64,000 bases of DNA from Campylobacter vulpis (GTDB taxonomy: Bacteria > Campylobacterota > Campylobacteria > Campylobacterales > Campylobacteraceae): positions 1,178,001 to 1,242,000 of the forward strand of contig NZ_CP041617.1 of assembly GCF_014217995.1 (NCBI RefSeq). The letters are read 5' to 3'. The number at the start of each line of letters is the position of its first letter. Position 1 is the stretch's first letter. Shown piece by piece: positions 56,937 to 64,000 of the stretch. Under the pieces are notes generated by a model. The model was not told where the DNA came from and made no database searches. It worked only from the letters and a program-made list of their open reading frames with translations. The translations under genes were made by a program, and so were the position numbers.

Positions 56937-59682
56937 TTAAAACTCCAGCACAACGCGGACAAATGTCCTCAATCGCTTCAAATTTCCAACACCTTTCGCA
57001 TTTATGAAGTTTTGCTTTTATAATGGCAAAACGCTCATTTTCCACCTCAAATTCGCAAAGTTTTTCACCACTATGTAAATGTTCAAGCCCACTTACCATA
57101 AACCAGTCTTTCATCTCACTTTCTGATAAGGCATTGATTTGACTTGAATTTGTTTGTAAAATTAATTCAAGGGTCGATTTTATCATTTTATCTTTTTTAA
57201 GCTTGTCGATATTTTCAAAAAAGCCCTCCCTAACTTTCAGTAAAAACTCATCTTCAATGCCAAAATTAAAGTCAAATTTTTCACTAAAATTTAAATCAAA
57301 CACATCTAAAGCATCGTTTTTAATACAAGTATTTGTATGCTCTAGTGCCTCATCAACACTATAAGTTAAAAATGGTGCTAAAAGGCTTAAAAGCTTTCTG
57401 GCAATCAAAGCCATCGCAATTTGCGAACTTTTACGCTTAAGGCTCGTTTTAGCTTCACAATAAAGCCTATCTTTGCTAATATCTAAATAAATTCCGCTCA
57501 AATCGGCAATTAAAAAATTAAGCAAAGCATTAAAGCCTTTCGCAAATTCATAATTTAAAAATGCCTCTTCACTCATTTTAAAAACACGACTAGCCCTTGT
57601 TAAAATCCATTTATCAATGAAAGAAAAATCAGCGTCTTTCATATTGTCCAAATCATTGGTATTAGCAAGTAAAAATCTTATGGTATTGCGAATTTTTCGG
57701 TATTGCTCACTGACTTGTTTAAGAATATTTTCAGAAATTTTTAAATCCGTAGAATAATCACTCAAAAACACCCATAGCCTTAAAATCTCCACCCCATAAG
57801 TTTTAGCAACATAATCAGGAGCTATGGTATTGCCCTTAGACTTACTCATTTTTTGCCCCTTTTCATCTATGGTAAATCCATGTGTAAGGACATTTTCATA
57901 AGGAGCACACCCCCTCAAAGCCACACTTAAAAGTAAAGAGCTTTGAAACCAGCCTCTATGCTGGTCGCTTCCTTCTAAATACATATTAGCTATCTTTTCC
58001 CCTGCGTCAAATTTAACGCCTTCTAAAACAGCTTTCCAAGTGCTACCACTATCAAACCATACATCTAAAATATCATAAACTTTTTCTAAATTTTGAGGTT
58101 TATATTTAGAATTTGGCGGTAAAAGCTCACTAATGTCAAGCTCCCACCACGCATCAGCACCCCTTTCTTCAAAAATCTTTGCAATAAATTCTAAAACCTC
58201 ATCATCAAAAATGACTTTCTTACTTGTCTTATCTCTAAAAAAGGCTATGGGCGTTCCCCAATCTCTTTGCCTTGAAATACACCAATCAGGGCGATTTTCC
58301 ACCATAGAACCTATTCTTTTTGCACCATTTTCAGGATAAAATTTTGTCTTTAAAAGTTCCTCTTTTGCCTTTTCTCTTAAGCTTTTGCCATCTAATTTTG
58401 CCTCGTTTATTGCGATAAACCATTGCTTAGTCGCACGGTAAATCACGGGCTTATGTGTCCTCCAGCAAAAAGGATAAGAGTGTATAAATTTCGAAGCGTG
58501 GATAAGATTATCCCCTAAAAGTTCCAAAATTCTCTCATTTGCTTTAAAAATATGCAGTCCTATAAACTCGCTCAAAAGCTCTTCTGGTAAAAGTTTCTTA
58601 GTCCTTAAAGTCTCATCATACAAACCCGCCTCATCAACAGGCATCAACACTTCAATCCCATATTTTAAACACGCATAATAATCATCTTCGCCGTGTCCTG
58701 GTGCCGTATGCACAAGCCCTGTGCCTCCGTCCATTAAAACATGCTCACCTAAGATAAATGAGGAATTTCTAAGGTTAAGAGGATTAATCGCTGTGCTTTT
58801 TTCTAAAATTTTAGCCTCAAATTCTTGATCAATTTCACCCTTAGTGAAATTAAGTTCTGTCATATTTTTAAGCAAAGCTTTTGCAAAAATAAGCCCTTCT
58901 TTTGTCAAAACATAAAGCTCATTAGGATTTAAGGCTATGGCTTGATTTGCCACCAAAGTCCAAGGTGTAGTTGTCCAAATCACAGCCTTTGCCTTCCGCA
59001 CTCCAAGCCTTTTTAAAGCCTCCTCGCCTAAATCAAAAGCTACAAAAGTGGAATAATCTTCTTTATCCTGATACTCTACCTCCGCTTCTGCTAAAGCTGA
59101 CTTTGCCGCCCAGCTCCAAAATACAGGTTTGGAGCGTTCCACCAAAAGTCCTTTTTTAGCCACCTCACAAAGAGTGCGGTAAATCTCTGCTTCAAAAGCA
59201 TAATCCATAGTCAAGTAAGGTTGCTGCCAATCTGCTATCACACCAAGACTTTTAAATTCCTCTTTTTGAATATCCACGAATTCTTTTGCGTGTTTTCTAC
59301 AAAAATGACGAATTTCTTTTTTGCTTAAATTTTTCTTTTTTTCGCCAAGTTTGATTTCAACTTGTTGTTCTATCGGTAAGCCGTGGCAGTCCCATCCGGG
59401 CGTAAATCGCACCCTTTCACCTTTAAAATAATGAAGTTTAATAATCGTTTCTTTTAAAATTTTATTTAAAGCGTGTCCTATGTGAATATGCCCATTTGCA
59501 TAAGGGGGACCATCGTGCAAAGTAAAACTTTGCGTCGCATTTTGCCGTTTAGCTTTCATTTTCTCATACGCATAATTTTGATGAAACCATTTTTTAAAGC
59601 GTTCCTTTTCAAATTCCGCTAAATTTGCCCTCATCGCAAAGCTGGTATTAGGTAAAAGTAAAGTTTCTTTGTAATCCATCAT
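56929..59682 (-). CDS. ileS: Isoleucyl-tRNA synthetase
   Basis: Encodes 917 residues, class I. HIGH motif in [13 protein letters not shown], editing domain in the middle ([18 protein letters not shown]), KMSKS motif in [10 protein letters not shown], and a C-terminal zinc site ([17 protein letters not shown]). An in-frame GTG six bases upstream is possible, but the double ATG at 59,682/59,679 with AGG upstream is preferred and gives the known [10 protein letters not shown] start. First gene of the seven-gene minus-strand operon ending with maf. Confidence 0.95.
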   Translation of the reverse strand: MMDYKETLLLPNTSFAMRANLAEFEKERFKKWFHQNYAYEKMKAKRQNATQSFTLHDGPPYANGHIHIGHALNKILKETIIKLHYFKGERVRFTPGWDCHGLPIEQQVEIKLGEKKKNLSKKEIRHFCRKHAKEFVDIQKEEFKSLGVIADWQQPYLTMDYAFEAEIYRTLCEVAKKGLLVERSKPVFWSWAAKSALAEAEVEYQDKEDYSTFVAFDLGEEALKRLGVRKAKAVIWTTTPWTLVANQAIALNPNELYVLTKEGLIFAKALLKNMTELNFTKGEIDQEFEAKILEKSTAINPLNLRNSSFILGEHVLMDGGTGLVHTAPGHGEDDYYACLKYGIEVLMPVDEAGLYDETLRTKKLLPEELLSEFIGLHIFKANERILELLGDNLIHASKFIHSYPFCWRTHKPVIYRATKQWFIAINEAKLDGKSLREKAKEELLKTKFYPENGAKRIGSMVENRPDWCISRQRDWGTPIAFFRDKTSKKVIFDDEVLEFIAKIFEERGADAWWELDISELLPPNSKYKPQNLEKVYDILDVWFDSGSTWKAVLEGVKFDAGEKIANMYLEGSDQHRGWFQSSLLLSVALRGCAPYENVLTHGFTIDEKGQKMSKSKGNTIAPDYVAKTYGVEILRLWVFLSDYSTDLKISENILKQVSEQYRKIRNTIRFLLANTNDLDNMKDADFSFIDKWILTRASRVFKMSEEAFLNYEFAKGFNALLNFLIADLSGIYLDISKDRLYCEAKTSLKRKSSQIAMALIARKLLSLLAPFLTYSVDEALEHTNTCIKNDALDVFDLNFSEKFDFNFGIEDEFLLKVREGFFENIDKLKKDKMIKSTLELILQTNSSQINALSESEMKDWFMVSGLEHLHSGEKLCEFEVENERFAIIKAKLHKCERCWKFEAIEDICPRCAGVLNV

Positions 59683-59709
59683 TCGCACCTAAGTTTTTTT
59701 AAATTCCAA

Positions 59710-59715
59710 ATTTTA
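59710..59715 (-). promoter_or_regulatory. Probable -10 box for the ileS operon
   Basis: The minus strand reads TAAAAT preceded by TGCAG, about 28 bases upstream of the ileS start and divergent from the cinA promoter. Confidence 0.5.
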
Positions 59716-59738
59716 CTGCATTTAAGTTTAAATTTGGT

Positions 59739-59744
59739 TATAAT
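59739..59744 (+). promoter_or_regulatory. -10 box for the cinA-like gene
   Basis: TATAAT, 21 bases upstream of the ATG at 59,765. Confidence 0.6.
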
Positions 59745-59764
59745 TCTAAGAAAAAGGGAATTTT

Positions 59765-60847
59765 ATGAAACATTTGCTTTTTATTTTAGGAGATGAGCTT
59801 ATCTTACATCCTGCTTATAAAGATTATATTTTTAGGGCTTATGAAGAAAAATTTAAAGAAATTAATGAAATTCATATCCAAACAAAGAGCGATAAAGAAC
59901 TCCCCTTTTTACTAGAAAAATTAATGCAAGATTATGATTTTATAACAATTTTTGCTAGCACACAAAATTACGCCATAGTAGCAAAAATTTTAGCCACATT
60001 AAGCGATGATAATCTTATCTTAAAAGAACAAAATCTTGTGCCCGATAAAGCTCTTTATACTCACAATAGTTTTGCTTGTGAATTTGAAAATTCTAAAGTC
60101 AATCTTTTAAAAATCGACATTGAGGAAACTATGCCAAAACTTTTGGGAAAAATTGACTTAGGCTATGAGTATTTTTGTCTTTTTGGAATCGATGAAGAAA
60201 GTGCCCTACTTTTACTCGAAACCCTAACAAAAAGCTATAAAGTGAGTCTAAAATCGAGCAAAATTTTAGATAATCTTACCCTACTAAAAGTGAGCGATTT
60301 TCACGGCGGTACACTTGATGGCTTTTTACAAAGTGTTTCAAATTTATTTGCACAAAAATTCTTTTTAGGTAAAGACCCTTTGCGTTTTATCGTTTCTAAA
60401 TTAATGCAAAAGGGGCTTAAAATCTCCTTTGCGGAAAGCTGCACGGGGGGACTTTGTGCGAGTGAGCTTAGTAAAATTTCAGGCATAAGTGCAATTTTTG
60501 AAGGTTCTATTGTAAGCTATTCAAACCGCTTAAAACACGAGTGGTTGGGTATTAGCGAGAGTATTTTAGAAAATGGTGGAGAGTATAGTGAGCGTTGTGT
60601 TTATTTTATGCTTAAAGGGATTTTTAAAACGGCAAAGCCCGATTTTGCCCTAGCCTTAAGCGGAGTGGCTGAGGGTGAAGATAAGGACATAAAAGCAGGC
60701 AATATTTATATAGGAGCGATGTTTAAAGATGGAACTTATATCCAAGAACTTTTGCAACTAAAAGGAGATAGAATTTTCATACAAAAGCAAGCCGTTTTAG
60801 CTGCCTTTTGCCTTATGATGAAACTTAAGCCTGAAATTTTCATTTAA
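59765..60847 (+). CDS. CinA-domain protein with divergent N-terminal half
   Basis: Encodes 360 residues. The C-terminal part (about 205-355) is a CinA domain: ISFAESCTGGLCASEL, SIVSYSNRLKHEWLGI, and ALALSGVAEGEDKD, the family of nicotinamide mononucleotide deamidases. The N-terminal 200 residues hold the place of the MoCF/COG1058 domain of full-length CinA, but I do not see its usual TEIL-G-I-D-N motifs. It may be an epsilonproteobacterial variant in which that domain has diverged or been replaced. Confidence 0.8.
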   Translation: MKHLLFILGDELILHPAYKDYIFRAYEEKFKEINEIHIQTKSDKELPFLLEKLMQDYDFITIFASTQNYAIVAKILATLSDDNLILKEQNLVPDKALYTHNSFACEFENSKVNLLKIDIEETMPKLLGKIDLGYEYFCLFGIDEESALLLLETLTKSYKVSLKSSKILDNLTLLKVSDFHGGTLDGFLQSVSNLFAQKFFLGKDPLRFIVSKLMQKGLKISFAESCTGGLCASELSKISGISAIFEGSIVSYSNRLKHEWLGISESILENGGEYSERCVYFMLKGIFKTAKPDFALALSGVAEGEDKDIKAGNIYIGAMFKDGTYIQELLQLKGDRIFIQKQAVLAAFCLMMKLKPEIFI

Positions 60848-60884
60848 TTTTCAATAAAAATTTAATGATGATTTATTAAATTTC

Positions 60885-60890
60885 TATAAT
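60885..60890 (+). promoter_or_regulatory. -10 box for pgsA-rseP; decides the pgsA start
   Basis: TATAAT at 60,885-60,890 places transcription start near 60,897, after the earliest in-frame TTG (60,895). The ATG at 60,928 is therefore the likely start. Confidence 0.55.
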
Positions 60891-60927
60891 ATTTTTGCAA
60901 GATTTCTCATTTTCAACAGGGTCAAAA

Positions 60928-61458
60928 ATGAATTTACCAAATTTTCTAGCTATTTTAAGAATGATTTTAGCACCGCTTTTATTTTTTGTCCTTACCTTTC
61001 CCTTTGAAAATGTGCATCAAAGCTGGATTAATTATTTTGCCACTCTACTTTTTTCTTTAGCGGCTTTAAGTGATTTTTTTGACGGATTTATAGCAAGAAA
61101 TTGGGGGCAGACGACAAAATTGGGTGCTATTTTAGACCCTTTAGCAGATAAAATGCTTATCTTAGCCGCTTTTTTAGGGCTTTTGCTTTTAGATAGGGCA
61201 AATGAATGGGTAATTTACCTTATTTTAGTGCGTGAGTTTTTTATCACAGGCTTTAGAGTTGTTATGGTGAGTGAAAATTTAGATGTGAGTGCTTCTTTTG
61301 CAGGTAAGCTTAAAACAGGCTTTCAAATGACCGCCATCATCTTTTTGATGCTTGATTGGATTTTTGGTGATATTTTGCTTTACATTGCCCTTGCACTTAC
61401 GATTTACTCGGGTTTTGAATATGTTTATCACTATATCAAACATAGGAAAAAACAATGA
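60928..61458 (+). CDS. pgsA: Phosphatidylglycerophosphate synthase (CDP-alcohol phosphatidyltransferase)
   Basis: Encodes 176 residues with about five membrane helices. The family motif D-x2-DG-x2-AR-x8-G-x3-D-x3-D is complete: Asp49, Asp52, Gly53, Ala56, Arg57, Gly66, Asp70, Asp74. Makes PGP from CDP-diacylglycerol and glycerol-3-phosphate, feeding phosphatidylglycerol and cardiolipin. N-terminus MNLPNFLAILRM is typical of PgsA. Overlaps rseP by four bases. Confidence 0.9.
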   Translation: MNLPNFLAILRMILAPLLFFVLTFPFENVHQSWINYFATLLFSLAALSDFFDGFIARNWGQTTKLGAILDPLADKMLILAAFLGLLLLDRANEWVIYLILVREFFITGFRVVMVSENLDVSASFAGKLKTGFQMTAIIFLMLDWIFGDILLYIALALTIYSGFEYVYHYIKHRKKQ

Positions 61459-62561
61459 AAAGCCTTCTTTTTCTTTTGATCATCTTAATTTTAGGCTTAA
61501 AATTTTACTCCGTGCAATTTTTAGCGACTATTTTTGCCATTTCCTTTTTAATATTTTTTCACGAATTAGGACATTTTTTAGCCGCAAAATCTTTAGGTAT
61601 AAGGGTAGAAATTTTTAGCATAGGTTTTGGCAAAAGCTTTTTTGAGAGAGAATTTAAAAACACAAAATACCGCTTGAGTGTCTTACCACTTGGAGGTTAT
61701 GTCAAACTTAAAGGGCAAGATGATTTAAATCCCGCTTTAAGAAATTACGATAAAGATAGCTACGGCTCACTTTCTCCTCTCCAAAAAATTTACATACTCT
61801 TTGCAGGACCCTTTTTCAATCTCCTTTTAGCCTTTTTGCTTTACATCGCCATAGCAAATTTGGGCTTAGAAAAAGCCTCCGCTAAAATAGGCTTCATCGC
61901 TCCCAATTCAGCCGCACAAGAGATGGGACTTTTAGAAGGAGATATCATTAAAAGTATCAATGGTGTCAAAATTCAAAGTTTTGATGAAATCCCTGCCCTA
62001 CTCACTCCAAACGCCTTAATAATCGAAATTCAAAGAGAAGAAAAGCTTTTAAATTTTCTCATTACACCAAAAACTGGACAAGCTTATAATGAATTTGGAC
62101 AAATCATGCCAAAACTGCAACTTGGAATAGCTCCAAGTAATGAAAAAATAAGCGTTAGCTACACAGGCTTACAAAGTTTAAGCTATGCCTTAGATGAAAG
62201 CATAAAAGCTTCTACTCTTATTATAAAAGGACTTTTCAAACTCATCAATGGCGATATAGAAGCAAAAAATTTAGGCGGCATCATTACTATGGTTGATTTG
62301 ACTTCAAAAGCTGCAGAAATAAGTCTTTCGTGGCTTTTATTTATCACAGCTTTAATTTCTATCAATCTTGGAATTTTAAATCTTTTACCCATACCTATGC
62401 TCGATGGAGGACATATTTTATTTAATTTTTACGCCCTTATTTTCAAAAAAGAAGTTCCACAAAAAGCCTTTGAATATCTAAGTTATGGCGGTATGGCTTT
62501 ACTTTTAAGCCTAATGCTTTTTGCGACCTTTAATGACATAGTAAGACTAACGCAAAATTAA
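61455..62561 (+). CDS. rseP: Site-2 protease RseP-like (M50)
   Basis: Encodes 368 residues. Membrane metalloprotease: zinc site HELGH (His36-His40) in the first helices, one PDZ domain in the middle (FIAPNSAAQEMGLLEGDIIKSING), and the third zinc ligand in NLLPIPMLDGGHILF near the C-terminus. It cleaves membrane helices; in E. coli it acts on RseA and signal peptide remnants. The target here is unknown, and Campylobacter lacks an obvious sigma-E system. Confidence 0.92.
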   Translation: MKSLLFLLIILILGLKFYSVQFLATIFAISFLIFFHELGHFLAAKSLGIRVEIFSIGFGKSFFEREFKNTKYRLSVLPLGGYVKLKGQDDLNPALRNYDKDSYGSLSPLQKIYILFAGPFFNLLLAFLLYIAIANLGLEKASAKIGFIAPNSAAQEMGLLEGDIIKSINGVKIQSFDEIPALLTPNALIIEIQREEKLLNFLITPKTGQAYNEFGQIMPKLQLGIAPSNEKISVSYTGLQSLSYALDESIKASTLIIKGLFKLINGDIEAKNLGGIITMVDLTSKAAEISLSWLLFITALISINLGILNLLPIPMLDGGHILFNFYALIFKKEVPQKAFEYLSYGGMALLLSLMLFATFNDIVRLTQN

Positions 62562-62588
62562 ATTTAACATAACTTAAGTATATTTAGC

Positions 62589-62594
62589 TATAAT
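62589..62594 (+). promoter_or_regulatory. -10 box for rpsF-ssb-rpsR
   Basis: TATAAT preceded by TATTTAGC; the leader to rpsF is about 48 bases and ends in AAGGAGA. Confidence 0.65.
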
Positions 62595-62649
62595 TCGCCC
62601 TTGCAATCCTTGCCTGTGAAAATGGGCTTAATATCCACAAGGAGAAAAG

Positions 62650-63027
62650 ATGAAACATTATGAGGTTTTATTTATTTTAAAGCCTACGCTAACCGAAGAA
62701 GAAGTTAGCACGAAGTTGGAATTCGTTAAAGAAATTCTTAGTAAAAATGGTGCAGAAATTCAAACCATTGTGCCTATGGGCACAAGAAAACTCGCGTATA
62801 AAATCAAAAAATACGAAAGAGGAACTTATTTTGTCATTTATTTCAAAGCTCCTACAAGTCTAATTGCCGAGCTTGAAAGGGTGCTTAGAATTACCGAAGA
62901 GGTTATAAGATTTTTGATTGTTAAATATGAAAATAAGAAAGAAATTTCCGCTTGGGAAAAGCTTTCTCAAGGTATCAAGCAGTCAAAAAAAGAAATTAAA
63001 CCTATAGAAGCCCCTGAAATTCAATAG
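62650..63027 (+). CDS. rpsF: 30S ribosomal protein S6
   Basis: Encodes 125 residues. Typical start [19 protein letters not shown], then [23 protein letters not shown] and [13 protein letters not shown]. The C-terminal tail after residue 95 is Lys/Glu-rich. Operon with ssb and rpsR, the conserved arrangement that couples S6, SSB and S18. Confidence 0.96.
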   Translation: MKHYEVLFILKPTLTEEEVSTKLEFVKEILSKNGAEIQTIVPMGTRKLAYKIKKYERGTYFVIYFKAPTSLIAELERVLRITEEVIRFLIVKYENKKEISAWEKLSQGIKQSKKEIKPIEAPEIQ

Positions 63028-63035
63028 GTAAAAAG

Positions 63036-63533
63036 ATGTTTAACAAAGTTGTTTTGATTGGAAATCTTACTAGAGATATAGAAATGCGTTATGGGCAAAG
63101 TGGAACAGCCATAGGTTCTTCCGCTATCGCTGTTACAAGGAAATTTAGTGTCAATGGCGAGAAACGCGAAGAAACTTGTTTTGTTGATATTACCTTTTTT
63201 GGCAGACAAGCAGAAGTAGCAAATCAATATCTTTCAAAAGGAAGCAAACTTCTCGTTGAGGGGCGTTTAAAATTTGATCAATGGACTGATCAAAATGGTC
63301 AAAATCGCTCTAAACATAGCGTTCAAATTGAAAATATGGAAATGCTGGGTAATAATCAAAATGGTGCAAATAATTTTACCCCTAACAATTACGCAGAAAC
63401 ACAAAGCTACGATCCTTACACTAATGAAAATAGCAAAAAACCTGCACAAAAAACTCCCAATCAAAATCAAGAGAAAATTAGAGAAATCGATGTCGATGCT
63501 TATGATAGTGATGACAGCGATTTACCATTTTAA
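63036..63533 (+). CDS. ssb: Single-stranded DNA-binding protein
   Basis: Encodes 165 residues. N-terminal OB fold (MFNKVVLIGNLTRDIEMRYG, then EETCFVDITFFGRQAEVANQY), a Gln/Asn-rich linker, and the acidic C-terminal tip DSDDSDLPF that recruits repair and replication proteins. Eight bases after rpsF. Confidence 0.96.
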   Translation: MFNKVVLIGNLTRDIEMRYGQSGTAIGSSAIAVTRKFSVNGEKREETCFVDITFFGRQAEVANQYLSKGSKLLVEGRLKFDQWTDQNGQNRSKHSVQIENMEMLGNNQNGANNFTPNNYAETQSYDPYTNENSKKPAQKTPNQNQEKIREIDVDAYDSDDSDLPF

Positions 63534-63545
63534 AAAGGAAAAATT

Positions 63546-63806
63546 ATGGCAGAGAAAAGAAAATATTCACGCAAATATTGCAAATATACAGAGGCTAAGG
63601 TTGAATTTATAGACTATAAAGACACAACGATGCTAAAACACGCTTTATCTGAACGCTTTAAAATTATGCCACGCCGTTTAACAGGCACAAGCAAGAAATA
63701 TCAAGAAATGGTAGAATTAGCCATAAAGCGTGCAAGACATGTAGCTCTTATCCCTTATATAGTCGATAGAAAAAATGTAATTAATAATCCTTTTGAGGGA
63801 TTATAA
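63546..63806 (+). CDS. rpsR: 30S ribosomal protein S18
   Basis: Encodes 86 residues: basic, with [20 protein letters not shown] and [20 protein letters not shown]-like sequence (here MPRRLTG), ending [17 protein letters not shown] precedes the ATG. Partner of S6 in the 30S platform. Confidence 0.96.
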   Translation: MAEKRKYSRKYCKYTEAKVEFIDYKDTTMLKHALSERFKIMPRRLTGTSKKYQEMVELAIKRARHVALIPYIVDRKNVINNPFEGL

Positions 63807-63814
63807 AAACTACC

Positions 63815-64000
63815 CTAAGGCGTCCAAAAGTTCTCTTTTGCGACTAGCCTTAGCTTTTCATTAATGAAAATTTCTTCATTAACTCCTTCATTTAGCTTTG
63901 AAAACACGCTAATATTCACAATAATCACGCCGTCCTTAGATAAATTTGCATCTGAATTAATATTTATCAAACGACCATTTTGACATTCAGCAAAGGCATA
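63815..64000 (-). CDS. C-terminal 61 residues of an unidentified minus-strand protein (cut by window edge)
   Basis: The frame is open from the window edge to the TAG at 63,815, encoding a beta-rich segment (YAFAECQNGRLININSDANL, then DGVIIVNISVFSKLNEGVNE) ending ENFWTP. It converges with rpsR, nine bases away. I do not recognise the family. From memory, the gene at this place in C. jejuni is lon, but this C-terminus does not look like Lon. Confidence 0.6.
   Translation of the reverse strand, partial: YAFAECQNGRLININSDANLSKDGVIIVNISVFSKLNEGVNEEIFINEKLRLVAKENFWTP

Overview
The window is a chromosomal segment of an epsilonproteobacterium and almost certainly a Campylobacter. The support is the low GC content, AT-rich promoters with TATAAT-type -10 boxes usually following a T-rich stretch, a poly-G phase-variable Maf gene, the flaG-fliD-fliS cluster, FlgR, and a CprRS-like two-component pair. 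From memory, many gene neighbourhoods match C. jejuni blocks joined in a different order, which suggests a relative such as the C. upsaliensis/C. helveticus group. The species call is an inference.

Layout. Positions 1-4,510: a partial arginyl/leucyl-tRNA-protein transferase, a small helical protein and a biotin carboxylase subunit (minus strand), divergent from ftsW-murG (plus). Positions 4,061-16,924: a long minus-strand run. It reads flgR, asd, a UPF0114 membrane protein, a stump of a major outer membrane porin with a strong promoter, a small cytochrome c, the branched-chain amino-acid ABC transporter livKJHMGF, the fused cytochrome c synthase ccsBA and a small membrane protein. Positions 17,057-24,963: ruvB and an AI-2E-family membrane protein, then a wall/DNA operon (FapA-like protein, ruvA, ddl, an orphan Phd-type protein, an alpha/beta hydrolase, murF). 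Positions 25,025-32,516: two small proteins, a polyprenyl synthase, hemA, proS, fxsA, and an 823-residue protein that joins a restriction-type PD-(D/E)xK-like N-terminus to an adenine-type DNA methyltransferase, closed by a clear terminator. Positions 32,573-36,650: cprRS-recR, facing a YedE/TusA-type sulfur module whose leader carries a perfect inverted repeat.

Positions 36,681-42,511: hemC-ubiD, then flaG-fliD-fliS plus a small helical gene behind a textbook sigma-54 promoter and a possible sigma-28 site. The RNase P RNA gene follows on the minus strand, and its 3' end overlaps the stop codon of the last flagellar-cluster gene. Positions 42,906-48,392: a polysaccharide pyruvyl transferase-like gene, efp, uvrA, a PIN/NYN-like protein and a DedA/YqaA-like protein. 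Positions 48,393-51,236: a decayed region with a nucleotidyltransferase-like remnant, then tRNA-Ile, tRNA-Ala and a complete 16S rRNA gene on the minus strand, with no 23S rRNA in the expected place. Positions 51,237-59,682: a minus-strand operon ileS, a 33-residue membrane protein, gatA, guaB, xseB, a nitrilase-family gene and a maf gene carrying an in-frame 17-G tract. Positions 59,765-63,806: a CinA-like gene, pgsA, rseP and the rpsF-ssb-rpsR operon. The window ends in the 3' end of an unidentified minus-strand gene.

Most of the window is conserved housekeeping sequence. The points that stand out are the methyltransferase/nuclease-like fusion inside a heme/translation operon, the 16S locus lacking 23S, the 17-G tract, the promoter-bearing porin stump, and the palindrome upstream of the sulfur module.
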